Shown piece by piece: positions 54,993 to 63,494 of a stretch of DNA of 64,000 bases. Under the pieces are notes generated by a model. The model did not search any database. It was given only the letters and a program-made list of their open reading frames with translations, and was not told the DNA's origin. Made by a program: the position numbers and the translations under genes. Numbering within the stretch: the first letter of the stretch is position 1; each line of letters opens with the position of its first letter. Origin of the DNA: CBDFNC01 sp965249895 (GTDB lineage Bacteria; Pseudomonadota; Gammaproteobacteria; Enterobacterales; CBDFNC01); the NCBI GenBank assembly GCA_965249895.1, contig CBDFNC010000005.1:2418001-2482000 (forward strand). The letters run 5' to 3'.

Positions 54993-55988
54993 ATGCAAGG
55001 TATTATGATTTGCGGGCACGGCAGCCGCGCCAAGGAAGCAGAACAAGAGTTTTCCCTACTGGCTACAGGGCTAAAACAGCGTTATCCGGATATGCCCATA
55101 GAATATGGTTTTCTCGAATATTCCGCGCCAAATATTCATATGGGCCTTGATGCGCTGATCAAACAAGGTGTCACCGAGATCTTTGCGGTTCCGGGTATGT
55201 TGTTTGCCGCAACCCATGCGAAAAATGACATACCTTCAGTGCTGACAACCTATGAGGAAAAACATCCGGGTCTCACTATCCACTACGGCCCGGAGCTTGG
55301 ACTGCAAGAGGGAATGATAGAAGCCTTCCAGGAGCGCATATTACAATCCATTGGCCTGACAGATCCACCCAAACCGGGTGAGCTTTACGACACTATGTTA
55401 GTGGTGGTGGGTCGGGGTACCTCGGATACCTGGGCTAACGCGGAAGCCACAAAACTAACCCGGATCGTGAATGAAAACCTGGGGTTCGGTTGGGCAGACA
55501 CGGTTTATTCCGGTGTGACTTATCCTTCTGTAGGAGTGGGGCTCGAAAGACTGGTTAAGCTGGGCTATAAAAAGATTGTAGTGGCGCCCTATTTCCTGTT
55601 TACCGGCCTGCTTATTGACCGGATCCATCGCTTAACCGATGAAGTGGCTGCCGCTAATCCAGATGTTGAATTTATTATGGCGCCCTACTTAAAAGATCAC
55701 CCTAAAGTACTGGGTAGCTTCCAGTGTCATATTGACGAGCTGATGTCACCGAAGCAAGCACCGGCCAGTCTGATGGCCAAGTTTAAACAGCGACTGGCCA
55801 ATGGCGACGTTCATTTGCACCATCATCATGCAGAATTCCAGCCTGAGGAAACAAGCCACGACCATTCTCATGGACACTCACACAGCCATTCTCACGGTGA
55901 ACACGGCCACCACCATCACCATGATTATCAGCACCTGGATCATCCGCTGGGTCCGAAAACCATGTCCGGGGACGACGTGTTTAAGTAA
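54993..55988 (+). CDS. cbiX: CbiX-type sirohydrochlorin (cobalto/ferro)chelatase with His-rich tail
   Basis: About 331 residues from the ATG at 54993 (MQGIMICGHGSR); the frame opens four codons earlier. Two CbiX half-domains are in tandem. The first contains GIMICGHGSRAKEAEQEFS and AVPGMLFAATHAKNDIPSVL. The second contains TMLVVVGRGTSDTWANAEAT and VAPYFLFTGLLIDRIHRLTD. The conserved His residues are in GHGSR and ATHAK. The C-terminus (about residues 273-315) is very rich in His and Asp-His/Ser-His repeats, a metal-storing tail known from CbiX-long proteins. It inserts a metal ion into sirohydrochlorin. It has no pathway neighbour here. Confidence 0.9.
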   Translation: MQGIMICGHGSRAKEAEQEFSLLATGLKQRYPDMPIEYGFLEYSAPNIHMGLDALIKQGVTEIFAVPGMLFAATHAKNDIPSVLTTYEEKHPGLTIHYGPELGLQEGMIEAFQERILQSIGLTDPPKPGELYDTMLVVVGRGTSDTWANAEATKLTRIVNENLGFGWADTVYSGVTYPSVGVGLERLVKLGYKKIVVAPYFLFTGLLIDRIHRLTDEVAAANPDVEFIMAPYLKDHPKVLGSFQCHIDELMSPKQAPASLMAKFKQRLANGDVHLHHHHAEFQPEETSHDHSHGHSHSHSHGEHGHHHHHDYQHLDHPLGPKTMSGDDVFK

Positions 55989-56011
55989 GCTATTGCTGGT
56001 TAGTTAAGATC

Positions 56012-56054
56012 AAAAAAGGCCGCTGTGATCTATCAGATTCACAGCGGCCTTTTT
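56012..56054. terminator. Bidirectional rho-independent terminator
   Basis: AAAAAAGGCCGCTGTGA and TCACAGCGGCCTTTTT arms around a short loop. A-run on one side, T-run on the other, so it serves both convergent genes (cbiX and metC). Confidence 0.92.
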
Positions 56055-56063
56055 AATCAGGGT

Positions 56064-57245
56064 TTATTGCCCGGCAAGCACAGCATTTAACCTGTCAAAG
56101 CCAGCTTCAAGATCACGAATAAGATCGTCCGTATCCTCCAGGCCAATATGCACCCGAATCATGGGTCCGGCAGCTTCCCATTTAGTCACGCTCCGCAATC
56201 CCTGAATACCATTAACCGGAATGATCAGACTCTCGAAACCACCCCAGGAATAACCCATTTTGAAGTGATCCATACCATCAAGCAGAGCGGTAACAGCTTT
56301 GCTATTGCCTCGGTTTAATACAAAAGAAAACAGTCCGTTGCCACCGGTGAAGTCCCGTTTCCAGAACTCATGACCCGGGCAGGTGGAAAATGCGGGGTGG
56401 CGAATATGATCTACTTCCGGTCTTTGCTCCAACCACTTCGCCACTTTCAGGGCATTTTCTTCATGCTGACGAAGGCGTACGCCTAAGGTTCGCATACCGC
56501 GCATAGCTAAATAGATATCATCGGGTGAAGTACACTGACCCATCAGATAACTGTTTTCTCTCAGCTGATCCCAATGTTTTTCATTGGCCGTGGCAGTACC
56601 TAGCATCACATCGGAGTGGCCGACTATGTATTTGGTCGCCGCCTGAATGGAAATATCTACTCCATATTCAAACGGTTGAAAATTAATCGGGGATGCCCAG
56701 GTATTATCTAGCATCACCAGGATATCGTGCTGCTTGGCTACCTTGGCGATGGCTGGTACGTCTTGCACTTCCATGGTTAAAGAGCCCGGAGATTCCAGGA
56801 ATATTACGCTGGTATTGTCCCTGATCAGCTCGGCAATCCCTTCCCCTATCATGGGATCGTAGTAGCTTGTTTCCACCCCCATGTTCTTCAAAATACCATC
56901 ACAAAAACCCCGGGTAGGCTCATAGACAGAATCCACCATCAGCAGGTGATCACCACTTTTCACAAAAGACAAAATAGCATTGCTGATAGCAGCGGTTCCC
57001 GACGGGTAAAGGGCGCAACCAGCGCCACCTTCCAGCTCTACCATGGCTTCCTGGAAAGCAAAACTGGTGGTGGTGCCACGGCGACCGTAAAACATCACCT
57101 TATTGGCTCTGTTTCTGGTGCTGTTTTTCATCTCTTCCACAGTATCGAACACTATGGTGGATGCGCGGCACACTGGCGGATTCACCACGCCTTTGGTCCA
57201 CTGTTTGCTTCTGCCCGCTGAAACTATCTTAGTGTCTTTTTTCAT
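56064..57245 (-). CDS. metC: Cystathionine beta-lyase (MetC), PLP-dependent
   Basis: About 393 residues from the ATG at 57245, which follows a TAGGGA site; the frame is open a further 20 codons without family similarity. Cys/Met-metabolism PLP enzyme motifs: VMFYGRRGTTTSFAFQEAMV, then ALYPSGTAAISNAILSFVKS (phosphate contact), then VMLDNTWASPINFQPFEYGV (PLP Asp), then AATKYIVGHSDVMLGT with the Schiff-base Lys. The YGRRGTxT motif and C-terminal YSWGGFESLI indicate cystathionine beta-lyase over gamma-synthase. It makes homocysteine from cystathionine for methionine synthesis. Confidence 0.93.
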   Translation of the reverse strand: MKKDTKIVSAGRSKQWTKGVVNPPVCRASTIVFDTVEEMKNSTRNRANKVMFYGRRGTTTSFAFQEAMVELEGGAGCALYPSGTAAISNAILSFVKSGDHLLMVDSVYEPTRGFCDGILKNMGVETSYYDPMIGEGIAELIRDNTSVIFLESPGSLTMEVQDVPAIAKVAKQHDILVMLDNTWASPINFQPFEYGVDISIQAATKYIVGHSDVMLGTATANEKHWDQLRENSYLMGQCTSPDDIYLAMRGMRTLGVRLRQHEENALKVAKWLEQRPEVDHIRHPAFSTCPGHEFWKRDFTGGNGLFSFVLNRGNSKAVTALLDGMDHFKMGYSWGGFESLIIPVNGIQGLRSVTKWEAAGPMIRVHIGLEDTDDLIRDLEAGFDRLNAVLAGQ

Positions 57246-57392
57246 TTCCCTACCCCAGTTGATCTTCTCTGCGATCATCTTGCTTTTTTTACCTGGGGAA
57301 TACAAGGGAGCCAGTTATCAGCAGCCCATACAGATTTATTGATAATTAACGGCTGATTAGGCAATAATCAGCCAGAAAAAATGCCAAACCTT

Positions 57393-57683
57393 TTATATTT
57401 CTGCGTAGCTGGATTTATTTAATGAACGCTCTAATAAAATAAAGCCAAAGGGAATGACGGATAACACTATGCTCATCAGCCAGTTAAAGCTGGACCACTG
57501 CTGTTGCTGGCCGACCGGTAATGAGAAGGCAAGGTAAACCAGCCAGAGTATTCCGTGGGTCATACCTACATATGGCATAATTTCGGGGGCTTGAAAGTAG
57601 TATTTAGCTGGCATGGCAATAAACAGTAAGACAAGCAGAGACAAACCTTCAATGAGGCTAATTATTCGAAATAGTTGAAGCAT
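57393..57683 (-). CDS. DUF3817 small integral membrane protein
   Basis: 96 residues with three hydrophobic helices. Signature blocks are FRIISLIEGLSLLVLLFIAM, then PAKYYFQAPEIMPYVGMTHG, then ILWLVYLAFSLPV and SIVLSVIPFGFILLERSL. The EGLSLLVLLFIAMPxKY and G-x-x-HG patterns identify DUF3817, whose function is unknown. It stands alone on the minus strand between metC and yijD. Confidence 0.85.
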   Translation of the reverse strand: MLQLFRIISLIEGLSLLVLLFIAMPAKYYFQAPEIMPYVGMTHGILWLVYLAFSLPVGQQQQWSSFNWLMSIVLSVIPFGFILLERSLNKSSYAEI

Positions 57684-57798
57684 AGTAAATACAGCAGCTG
57701 AATAGGTGGCTTATTGTAGCTTTAAATCGTTTATTGCTGAAGGGTTATTGTGGATGATTCCGGTCAAAAGGAAGCGCAGCTTACACTGCGCATTCGAA

Positions 57799-58158
57799 TT
57801 AGCTTTCGGCAGTTTTACGGCCGATCCCTAGTTTAGTGGCAACCCAGATAACCAGACCCAGACAAACCAGCACAGGAATAAGGTTAGAGCCTATTTCAGG
57901 GTGCTGTACGCGTAAAAACGAAGAGTAACCTAAGGCGCCAACCACAAACAGGGCAGCGCTACAGATAGGGGTAGCACCTTCCATTGGACCCTCTACATAC
58001 TGTTGATACAGCAGGTATAGCGCCAAGGCAAAGGCGATGATAGGAAATGCAGAAAAAGCAACCTGACCTACAGTAAGAGCCGCTAAGCTGGCGTTTGCAC
58101 AAAGACCAGTTAAAAAGGCAAGCAGTAGGGGTTTACGGGCAATATTATTGTCATTCAT
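57799..58158 (-). CDS. yijD: YijD-family (DUF1422) inner membrane protein
   Basis: About 119 residues from the ATG at 58158 (MNDNNIARKPLLLAFLTGLC). This start matches the length of E. coli YijD; the frame opens 34 codons earlier but without a hydrophobic or conserved leader. Four membrane segments: LLLAFLTGLCANASLAALTV, AFPIIAFALALYLLYQQY, PICSAALFVVGALGYSSFL and IGSNLIPVLVCLGLVIWVAT. Function unknown. It is divergent from sthA, and in enterobacteria yijD also lies beside sthA and fabR; fabR is absent here. Confidence 0.85.
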   Translation of the reverse strand: MNDNNIARKPLLLAFLTGLCANASLAALTVGQVAFSAFPIIAFALALYLLYQQYVEGPMEGATPICSAALFVVGALGYSSFLRVQHPEIGSNLIPVLVCLGLVIWVATKLGIGRKTAES

Positions 58159-58433
58159 AGTAAAAACCTTCAAGAAGTAATGATGCAGAGCAGATTTAAA
58201 ATCAGATTGCGGAATAACCGACTTACACCTGAAGCAGCACCCATGACGCATAAAAAGCAACGTTACAGGAATACACCGATATACGCGCCGACTAATAATA
58301 TGTCACATGGGATTTTTTTTCCATGTTAAAAAACTGTATCCCAATTACTAGAGCTAGAACGTTTCCCCATATGCTATAGCCTTGTTAAAATAGCCCGGTC
58401 CTACGCAAAATAAAAAAACAGCAAGGAGTTAAT

Positions 58434-59861
58434 GTGAGCAAAAAAACAACCAACCCGGCCAAACCAGTAAAAACCCAATATGATGCCATAGTGATTGGTA
58501 CCGGACCGGGCGGTGAAGGGGCCGCGATGAAGCTCACGAAACAGGGAAAAAAAGTGGCTGTAATAGAGCGCTCCCATTCTGTTGGCGGTGGCTGTACCCA
58601 CTGGGGAACCATTCCATCCAAAGCGCTACGCCACTCCGTTAGCCGCTTAATTGAATTTAATACCAACCCATTATTCGGTGAAGAGCAAACTACAAGGCAC
58701 CTGACTTTTGCCGATATCCTGCGCCATGCCCAGTCGGTTATTCGGAAACAGGTCAACTTGAGAAAAAGCTTCTATGACAGAAACAATTGCGATCTGCATT
58801 TTGGCGAAGCCTCCTTTATCGATAAACACACCATACAGGTAAAGCATAAAGACGGTACCCTGGAACAACTCACAGCCCAGCAATTTCTTATCGCAACCGG
58901 GTCCAGGCCTTACCGCCCTGCGGACGTCGACTTCAGCAAACCACATGTTTATGACAGCGACACCATACTCTCGCTGGATTATGAACCTAACAGCATCATT
59001 ATCTATGGCGCCGGGGTTATCGGCTCAGAATACGCTTCCATTTTCCGTGGCCTGGATGTAAAGACCGACCTTATCAACACTCGGGACAGGTTACTTTCCT
59101 TCCTCGATGCGGAAGTTTCTGACGCGCTATCCTACCACTTCAGAAATTCCGGCATCATCATTCGACATGATGAGCAGTATGAAAAAATCGAGGTGCTGGA
59201 TGATGGTGTGATCGTACATTTACAATCCGGTAAAAAAATGAAAGCTCACTGTCTGCTATATGCAAACGGCCGTACTGGTAATACGGACAAGCTAAATCTC
59301 GCTGCCGTAGGCCTCAAACCCGATGGCCGTGGCCAGCTAAAGGTAAATGACAACTACCAGACAGAGACGGAGAATATTTTTGCGGTCGGTGACGTAATAG
59401 GTTACCCAAGCCTGGCAAGTGCAGCCTATGATCAGGGCCGGATCGCAGGACAAGCCATGGTGGCAGGCGTAGCAGAAGGGAAGCTTATCAAGGATATTCC
59501 AACGGGAATATTTACCATTCCGGAAATCAGCTCCGTGGGTAAAACTGAACAAGAGCTCACCGCTCAGAAAGTGCCTTATGAAGTGGGTCGTGCTCAATTT
59601 AAGCACCTGGCGCGTTCACAGATCTTAGGCTCGGATGTGGGTAGCCTGAAACTGCTGTTCCACAGAGATACTAAAGAGATCTTAGGCATCCATTGCTTCG
59701 GTGAGAGAGCCTCGGAAATCGTCCATATCGGGCAGGCGATTATGGAGCAAAAAGGTGAAGGCAATAACATCGAATACTTTGTCAACACCACCTTTAACTA
59801 CCCGACTATGGCAGAAGCTTATCGCGTTGCCGCACTAAATGGCCTGAACCGATTGTTTTAA
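58434..59861 (+). CDS. sthA: Soluble pyridine nucleotide transhydrogenase
   Basis: A 475-residue flavoprotein disulphide reductase-fold protein. FAD-binding motif AIVIGTGPGGEGAAMKL (about residues 18-34), then GGGCTHWGTIPSKALRHSVS, where the usual second redox Cys is replaced by Thr, the hallmark of SthA. The NAD(P) site is IIIYGAGVIGSEYASIFRGL, and FAVGDVIGYPSLASAAYDQG lies near the C-terminal FAD contact. It equilibrates NADPH and NADH. It begins with a GTG at 58434 (AAGGAG site 5-6 bp upstream). Divergent from yijD. Confidence 0.95.
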   Translation: MSKKTTNPAKPVKTQYDAIVIGTGPGGEGAAMKLTKQGKKVAVIERSHSVGGGCTHWGTIPSKALRHSVSRLIEFNTNPLFGEEQTTRHLTFADILRHAQSVIRKQVNLRKSFYDRNNCDLHFGEASFIDKHTIQVKHKDGTLEQLTAQQFLIATGSRPYRPADVDFSKPHVYDSDTILSLDYEPNSIIIYGAGVIGSEYASIFRGLDVKTDLINTRDRLLSFLDAEVSDALSYHFRNSGIIIRHDEQYEKIEVLDDGVIVHLQSGKKMKAHCLLYANGRTGNTDKLNLAAVGLKPDGRGQLKVNDNYQTETENIFAVGDVIGYPSLASAAYDQGRIAGQAMVAGVAEGKLIKDIPTGIFTIPEISSVGKTEQELTAQKVPYEVGRAQFKHLARSQILGSDVGSLKLLFHRDTKEILGIHCFGERASEIVHIGQAIMEQKGEGNNIEYFVNTTFNYPTMAEAYRVAALNGLNRLF

Positions 59862-59975
59862 ATCAGCTTCCAGACTCATTTACCATAGAAATAAATTGCC
59901 CCTATGCTATTTATTTCTTTGGTAAATTGGGTATGTTATAGCTTCCCGAGTATTAGCCACAAAGAACAGAAATTA

Positions 59976-60428
59976 ATGGATGCGACCAAACTGATACCAG
60001 CTTTACTGCTTTCCTCATTCGCCATCGGTGGCTGTGTCAGCGGCTCAGCACCTTCCACATCAACCACAGGCGATGCAACCACCACTGTTAATGGTGAAAC
60101 TGTCCCACTGACCGCATTTGAAGATATTCCAGCCAATCAAGGCACCACTATGGATGTTAATGCCTCACTTATCATCAGCGAAGGAGAAAAATGGCTGGGC
60201 CGTTTAGTTCTCGATAGCAAGATGACCAGTCACCAGGCATTTATGTACTATAGAGACAATATGCCCAAAATGGGCTGGCAGTCTGTTGCGGCAGTTCAGG
60301 GTAAAAATGCGGTTATGACCTTTATTAAACCAGAGCGGGTCGCTACCCTGCAATTTGAAAGTGGGACGATTTCAGGTGGGAAAATACGTATTACAGTCAG
60401 CCCACATAGTTTAGCTCCGACTAACTAA
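59976..60428 (+). CDS. Hypothetical lipoprotein
   Basis: About 150 residues from the ATG at 59976; the frame opens 24 codons upstream without similarity. Lipobox SFAIGGC with Cys at residue 20, followed by a Ser/Thr-rich linker. The mature domain contains SLIISEGEKWLGRLVLDSKM, then HQAFMYYRDNMPKMGWQSVA, then VMTFIKPERVATLQFESGTI. The YxxxMPKMGW segment resembles small outer-membrane lipoproteins of unknown role in Alteromonadales and Vibrionales. It lies 114 bp after sthA in the same direction. I cannot name a function. Confidence 0.7.
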   Translation: MDATKLIPALLLSSFAIGGCVSGSAPSTSTTGDATTTVNGETVPLTAFEDIPANQGTTMDVNASLIISEGEKWLGRLVLDSKMTSHQAFMYYRDNMPKMGWQSVAAVQGKNAVMTFIKPERVATLQFESGTISGGKIRITVSPHSLAPTN

Positions 60429-60566
60429 ATATTTAAGCTAGAGATATTATAAACAGAGCTAGGAAATCAGTAACAATACCTATAACTGTGCAAGTAAGAG
60501 TTATTTACATAACCACAAATGACTTAATTATCTATAGTGTAGTGACCAGCAATTCTGGGCGTTGAC

Positions 60567-60891
60567 CAGTGAATCGATACTTTGCTATTTTGTTTAAATT
60601 ACAGTCTGTTTGGTTATTACGCTATTTCGCGTGAACTCATACGTAATAGAAGGAGCTTGATATGAAAAAGTTAGTATTTACTGCAATGTTTACCTTGCTC
60701 AGTTTCGTCTTCAATTAATGCGAATGCACAAGGTGGCGCCTGGGGGTAACCCATAGCCATGGGATTTTACAGGGGGCCATTATGCACCCTGAACAGTCAT
60801 AGGTGACTGCAAGCTGGAAACAGGGAAAACGGTAAGAACAACAGATCGCGCTTGCAGCTCGAAAGGCGGCACGTTTAAAGCCTTCTGATCC
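60567..60891 (+). repeat. Direct repeat copy 1 (leader plus decayed small secreted-protein gene)
   Basis: It shares leader CAGTGAATCGATACTTTGCT, then ACGCTATTTCGCGTGAACTC, and a coding-like portion with 61414-61682. Copy 1 is longer owing to internal segments absent from copy 2. Confidence 0.8.
60662..60888 (+). pseudogene. Decayed small exported protein gene, copy 1
   Basis: ATG at 60662 after GAAGGAGCTGAT. The signal-like start MKKLVFTAMFTLLSF is followed by a single-base frameshift. In the other frames SSINANAQGGAWG and, later, VIGDCKLETGKTVRTTDRAC with SSKGGTFKAF can be read. The original was probably a secreted protein of about 60-75 residues with two Cys. Function unknown. Confidence 0.65.
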
Positions 60892-60904
60892 GGATATCGA
60901 GATC

Positions 60905-61262
60905 ACTGAAGCCAATGGCAGATGACCCGAGCAGGTCTGAGCGGTGGAAAATTGAAAACGAGTGCTTTAACACACTGAAAAATCAGGGATACCACATGAG
61001 CACAACTATGGCCATGGTGAGCAAAACCTGAGCTATAACATGTATCTTCTCACCCTATTAGCCTTTTATTTTCATCAGATTTTTGAGCTCACTGACGGAG
61101 TGTAAGGCTTGCCGAGTTTCCTATGGCTAAGGCCCACCTGTGGGAAAACTTTAGGTCAACGATCCGCATGCTCGTTGTAGACGATTGGGAGCATTTGATG
61201 GACCTACTTCTCAATGGCGATGATGCGAGGTGACGGCAGTTAAAAGAAGCTGAAAATACGAA
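60905..61262 (+). pseudogene. Degraded DDE transposase C-terminus
   Basis: Across several frames: RWKIENECFNTLKNQGYH, then EHNYGHGEQNLS, then LLTLLAFYFHQIFEL and LWENFRSTIRMLVVDDWEHL. The RWKIENEGFNTLKNQGY and EHNYGHG motifs are the end of a DDE transposase of a common marine IS. Several stops and frameshifts are present. It lies between the two direct repeats. Confidence 0.65.
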
Positions 61263-61413
61263 TTAGAGGAAAAATGCACTTAACTGTGTAGCTTGATCCC
61301 TGCCTGCAATTTGAGTGTAAAATCAGGTATTGAGCAGGTTTGGAGAAAAAACAACCATAAAAACCCCTTTTACCTTACTGAGCCAGTTCTCACCAAGAAT
61401 CGCTGTGTAGTGA

Positions 61414-61682
61414 CAGTGAATCGATACTTTGCTATTTTGTTTTTACAGTCTGTTTGGTTATTACGCTATTTCGCGTGAACTCATACGTAATAGAAGGAGC
61501 TGAAAAAGTTAGACTGCAATGTTTACCTTGCTCAGTTTATCTTCAATTAATGCGAATGCACAAGGTGGGCGCCTGGGGGGCCAGAACAGTCATAGGTGAC
61601 TGCAAGCTGGAAACAGGGAAAACGGTAAGAACAACAGATCGCGCTTGCAGCTCGAAAGGCCACGTTTAAAGCCTTCTGATCC
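61414..61682 (+). repeat. Direct repeat copy 2
   Basis: Same leader and gene remnant as 60567-60891, with deletions of about 4 bp (TTTAAAT region), the GATATG start region, and about 30 bp inside the gene. Confidence 0.8.
61500..61679 (+). pseudogene. Decayed small exported protein gene, copy 2
   Basis: The ATG of copy 1 is lost (CTGAAAAAG). Frames give MFTLLSLSSINANAQGG and, after a shift, GAWGARTVIGDCKLETGKTV with TTDRACSSKG. It ends at the same TGA as copy 1. Not functional as it stands. Confidence 0.65.
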
Positions 61683-61704
61683 AGGTAGCTGGCTAAGCCA
61701 GCTA

Positions 61705-62991
61705 TTATTCGCCTTTACTCTGAATGGCTGGCCAACGCTTCCTCTTTAATCCATACTCCCAGACGATAGTTAAACAAATAACCCCAAACTCTATGGGTTT
61801 TACCCAAGCCGGATGCTGAAACGGGCTAAGCTCAAAACTCCCCAAATTCAAGCCGGTTACATATGACAGCAGAACAAAGGCTGATGCCACCCAGATGGAG
61901 CAGCTGGAATAAATAACCGCAAAAGGCAACAGCCAAATAAGATACCAGGGATTAATTACCGGAGAGCAAAGCAAAAACAGCCCAAATAATAAATCACCAC
62001 GAATTAATTGATTTTCATTCTTACGATACCGATTCCAATAAAAGCCGAACACACTTAACAACAGGCAAGCTAATATTAATTTCACCCATACCGCGGGCAG
62101 AAAACTCAAGAGTAAAATAAAGATAACTGAATTATATTCCCAGCCATTAGCCATTGCTTCTAATCCGCTAAGGCCATCACCATATGTCATAAAAGGTAAA
62201 TAGAGAGCACCTAAAACAGCGATAAATATCAGCCAATGTCTCAACTTCGCTTTTAGCATTAAGAAAGGTAATAGAAGCACTGCAAATATTTTACCCGCTA
62301 TGCTCAGCGCAAGCAGCGTCGCACATAACGTCATATTATTCTGACGGTGAAATATCACCGCCAGCATTAATAGTAAAACAGCAAATATATCCGGATGGGC
62401 AGTTAATATTATTTCTTTAAATACCAGCGGGGACCAGGCTAACCACAGCGTATGGCGATAACCACAAAGGTGAACCAAAGCAGCCACTAAGCCCAGGAAA
62501 CACAAGCTGTAAATCAGCTGTAATGGCCATACCTCACCAGGAGAAACCCAATACGCCAGGACAAAACTCCACTGCAATACTGGACCGTAAATGGTACGTA
62601 TATCCGGGTAATTTATTTGCCCCAGGATCAGCTGAAAATCTTGCCCTAATCCTGTGTTATCGAAGAAAGCGCTGGGAGCTAACAGGTAAGGGTTGATCCC
62701 ATTGGCCAGCTGGTGTCCGTCCCACAAATAGCGAAAATAATCATCTTCAAAAACAGGCTGGCCACTTAATCCCAGGGCTACGTAGATCAGGGTCCAACAC
62801 CAGAATCGAGTCGGAGTAAGTAGCTCCAATAACCTTGGAAAGCGACTTAAACACAGCAAGATAAGGAAACTCACAACCAACAGGCTAAGAACCGGATACA
62901 CCAGAACCTCAGCTGAATTGGAATATACAGCTAAGGCGAGATAACTCGCCGCCAGCAAAACAGCAAAAAAATCCAGACGCCAAGCAGCCAT
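61705..62991 (-). CDS. Polytopic membrane glycosyltransferase (GT87/GT39-like mannosyltransferase)
   Basis: A 428-residue protein with about 11 membrane segments. Early motif QPVFEDDYFRYLWDGHQLAN contains the acidic ED-D cluster used by GT-C enzymes to bind polyprenyl-phosphate sugars, followed by GINPYLLAP. INYPDIRTIYGPVLQWSFVL and LCSPVINPWYLIWLLPFAVI (the PWY motif) are typical of GT87-like proteins. It probably transfers a sugar from a lipid carrier on the periplasmic side. A GT2 gene 0.5 kb away could make that donor. Function beyond this is unknown. Confidence 0.8.
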   Translation of the reverse strand: MAAWRLDFFAVLLAASYLALAVYSNSAEVLVYPVLSLLVVSFLILLCLSRFPRLLELLTPTRFWCWTLIYVALGLSGQPVFEDDYFRYLWDGHQLANGINPYLLAPSAFFDNTGLGQDFQLILGQINYPDIRTIYGPVLQWSFVLAYWVSPGEVWPLQLIYSLCFLGLVAALVHLCGYRHTLWLAWSPLVFKEIILTAHPDIFAVLLLMLAVIFHRQNNMTLCATLLALSIAGKIFAVLLLPFLMLKAKLRHWLIFIAVLGALYLPFMTYGDGLSGLEAMANGWEYNSVIFILLLSFLPAVWVKLILACLLLSVFGFYWNRYRKNENQLIRGDLLFGLFLLCSPVINPWYLIWLLPFAVIYSSCSIWVASAFVLLSYVTGLNLGSFELSPFQHPAWVKPIEFGVICLTIVWEYGLKRKRWPAIQSKGE

Positions 62992-63173
62992 TCACATACC
63001 TCGATAGACTTCCTTTGCTACAATACTTACCTTTGCATCACTCAAATACTAGCCACAAACACAGCTTTCTAGCTATGGTTGGCACAAATGGTTTAAGTGA
63101 TAATAACGTGACCTTTATATCTTACACTCTTTTAATGATCGGCAAACGACTGCAAATATAAGGAGAAAATCAG

Positions 63174-63485
63174 ATGAAATTGGTGACCTTACTGACACTC
63201 TTGTGCCTGGCTATTTTTTCTACCACAACATTGGCTTCGGGTGGCGGTGGTTATGGCAATAACTCTCACCGAGCCAAAATGGAAGCCAAAAATAAATACA
63301 ACCGGGGCAAAGTAACCTTTTTCAATAAATTAGCCTGCGAAAGCTGCCCGGTGAATAAAGCAAGCCTGAACAAAACCACGGCCGAACAAATTGCCAAAGA
63401 CTTAAAAAACCGAGAAAAGTTATCAAGCGACCTCACCGCTAAGGAACGTGACGCGGTGATTTATTACCTGTCCGAACGTTATTAG
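63174..63485 (+). CDS. Small exported CxxC protein (cytochrome c-like without heme His)
   Basis: 103 residues with signal peptide MKLVTLLTLLCLAIFSTTTL (cleavage near LAS). A Gly-rich start GGGGYGNNS is followed by KVTFFNKLACESCPVNKASL and a C-terminal SSDLTAKERDAVIYYLSERY. The layout (Cys-x-x-Cys, then a helix ending DAVIxYLxxR) resembles class I cytochromes c, but the Cys motif reads CESCP instead of CxxCH, so covalent heme attachment is unlikely. Its stop is 11 bp before the GT2 start, so it is probably in one operon with it. GGAG at spacing 7 supports the start. Confidence 0.75.
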   Translation: MKLVTLLTLLCLAIFSTTTLASGGGGYGNNSHRAKMEAKNKYNRGKVTFFNKLACESCPVNKASLNKTTAEQIAKDLKNREKLSSDLTAKERDAVIYYLSERY

Positions 63486-63494
63486 GGGCCAGGT

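Noticed and set aside
54917..55150. 77-residue ORF overlapping the CbiX start in another frame
   Set aside because: Shadow of the CbiX gene, which has strong family motifs.
55801..56007. Thr/Ile-rich ORF over the CbiX tail
   Set aside because: Alternate-frame reading of the His-rich codons.
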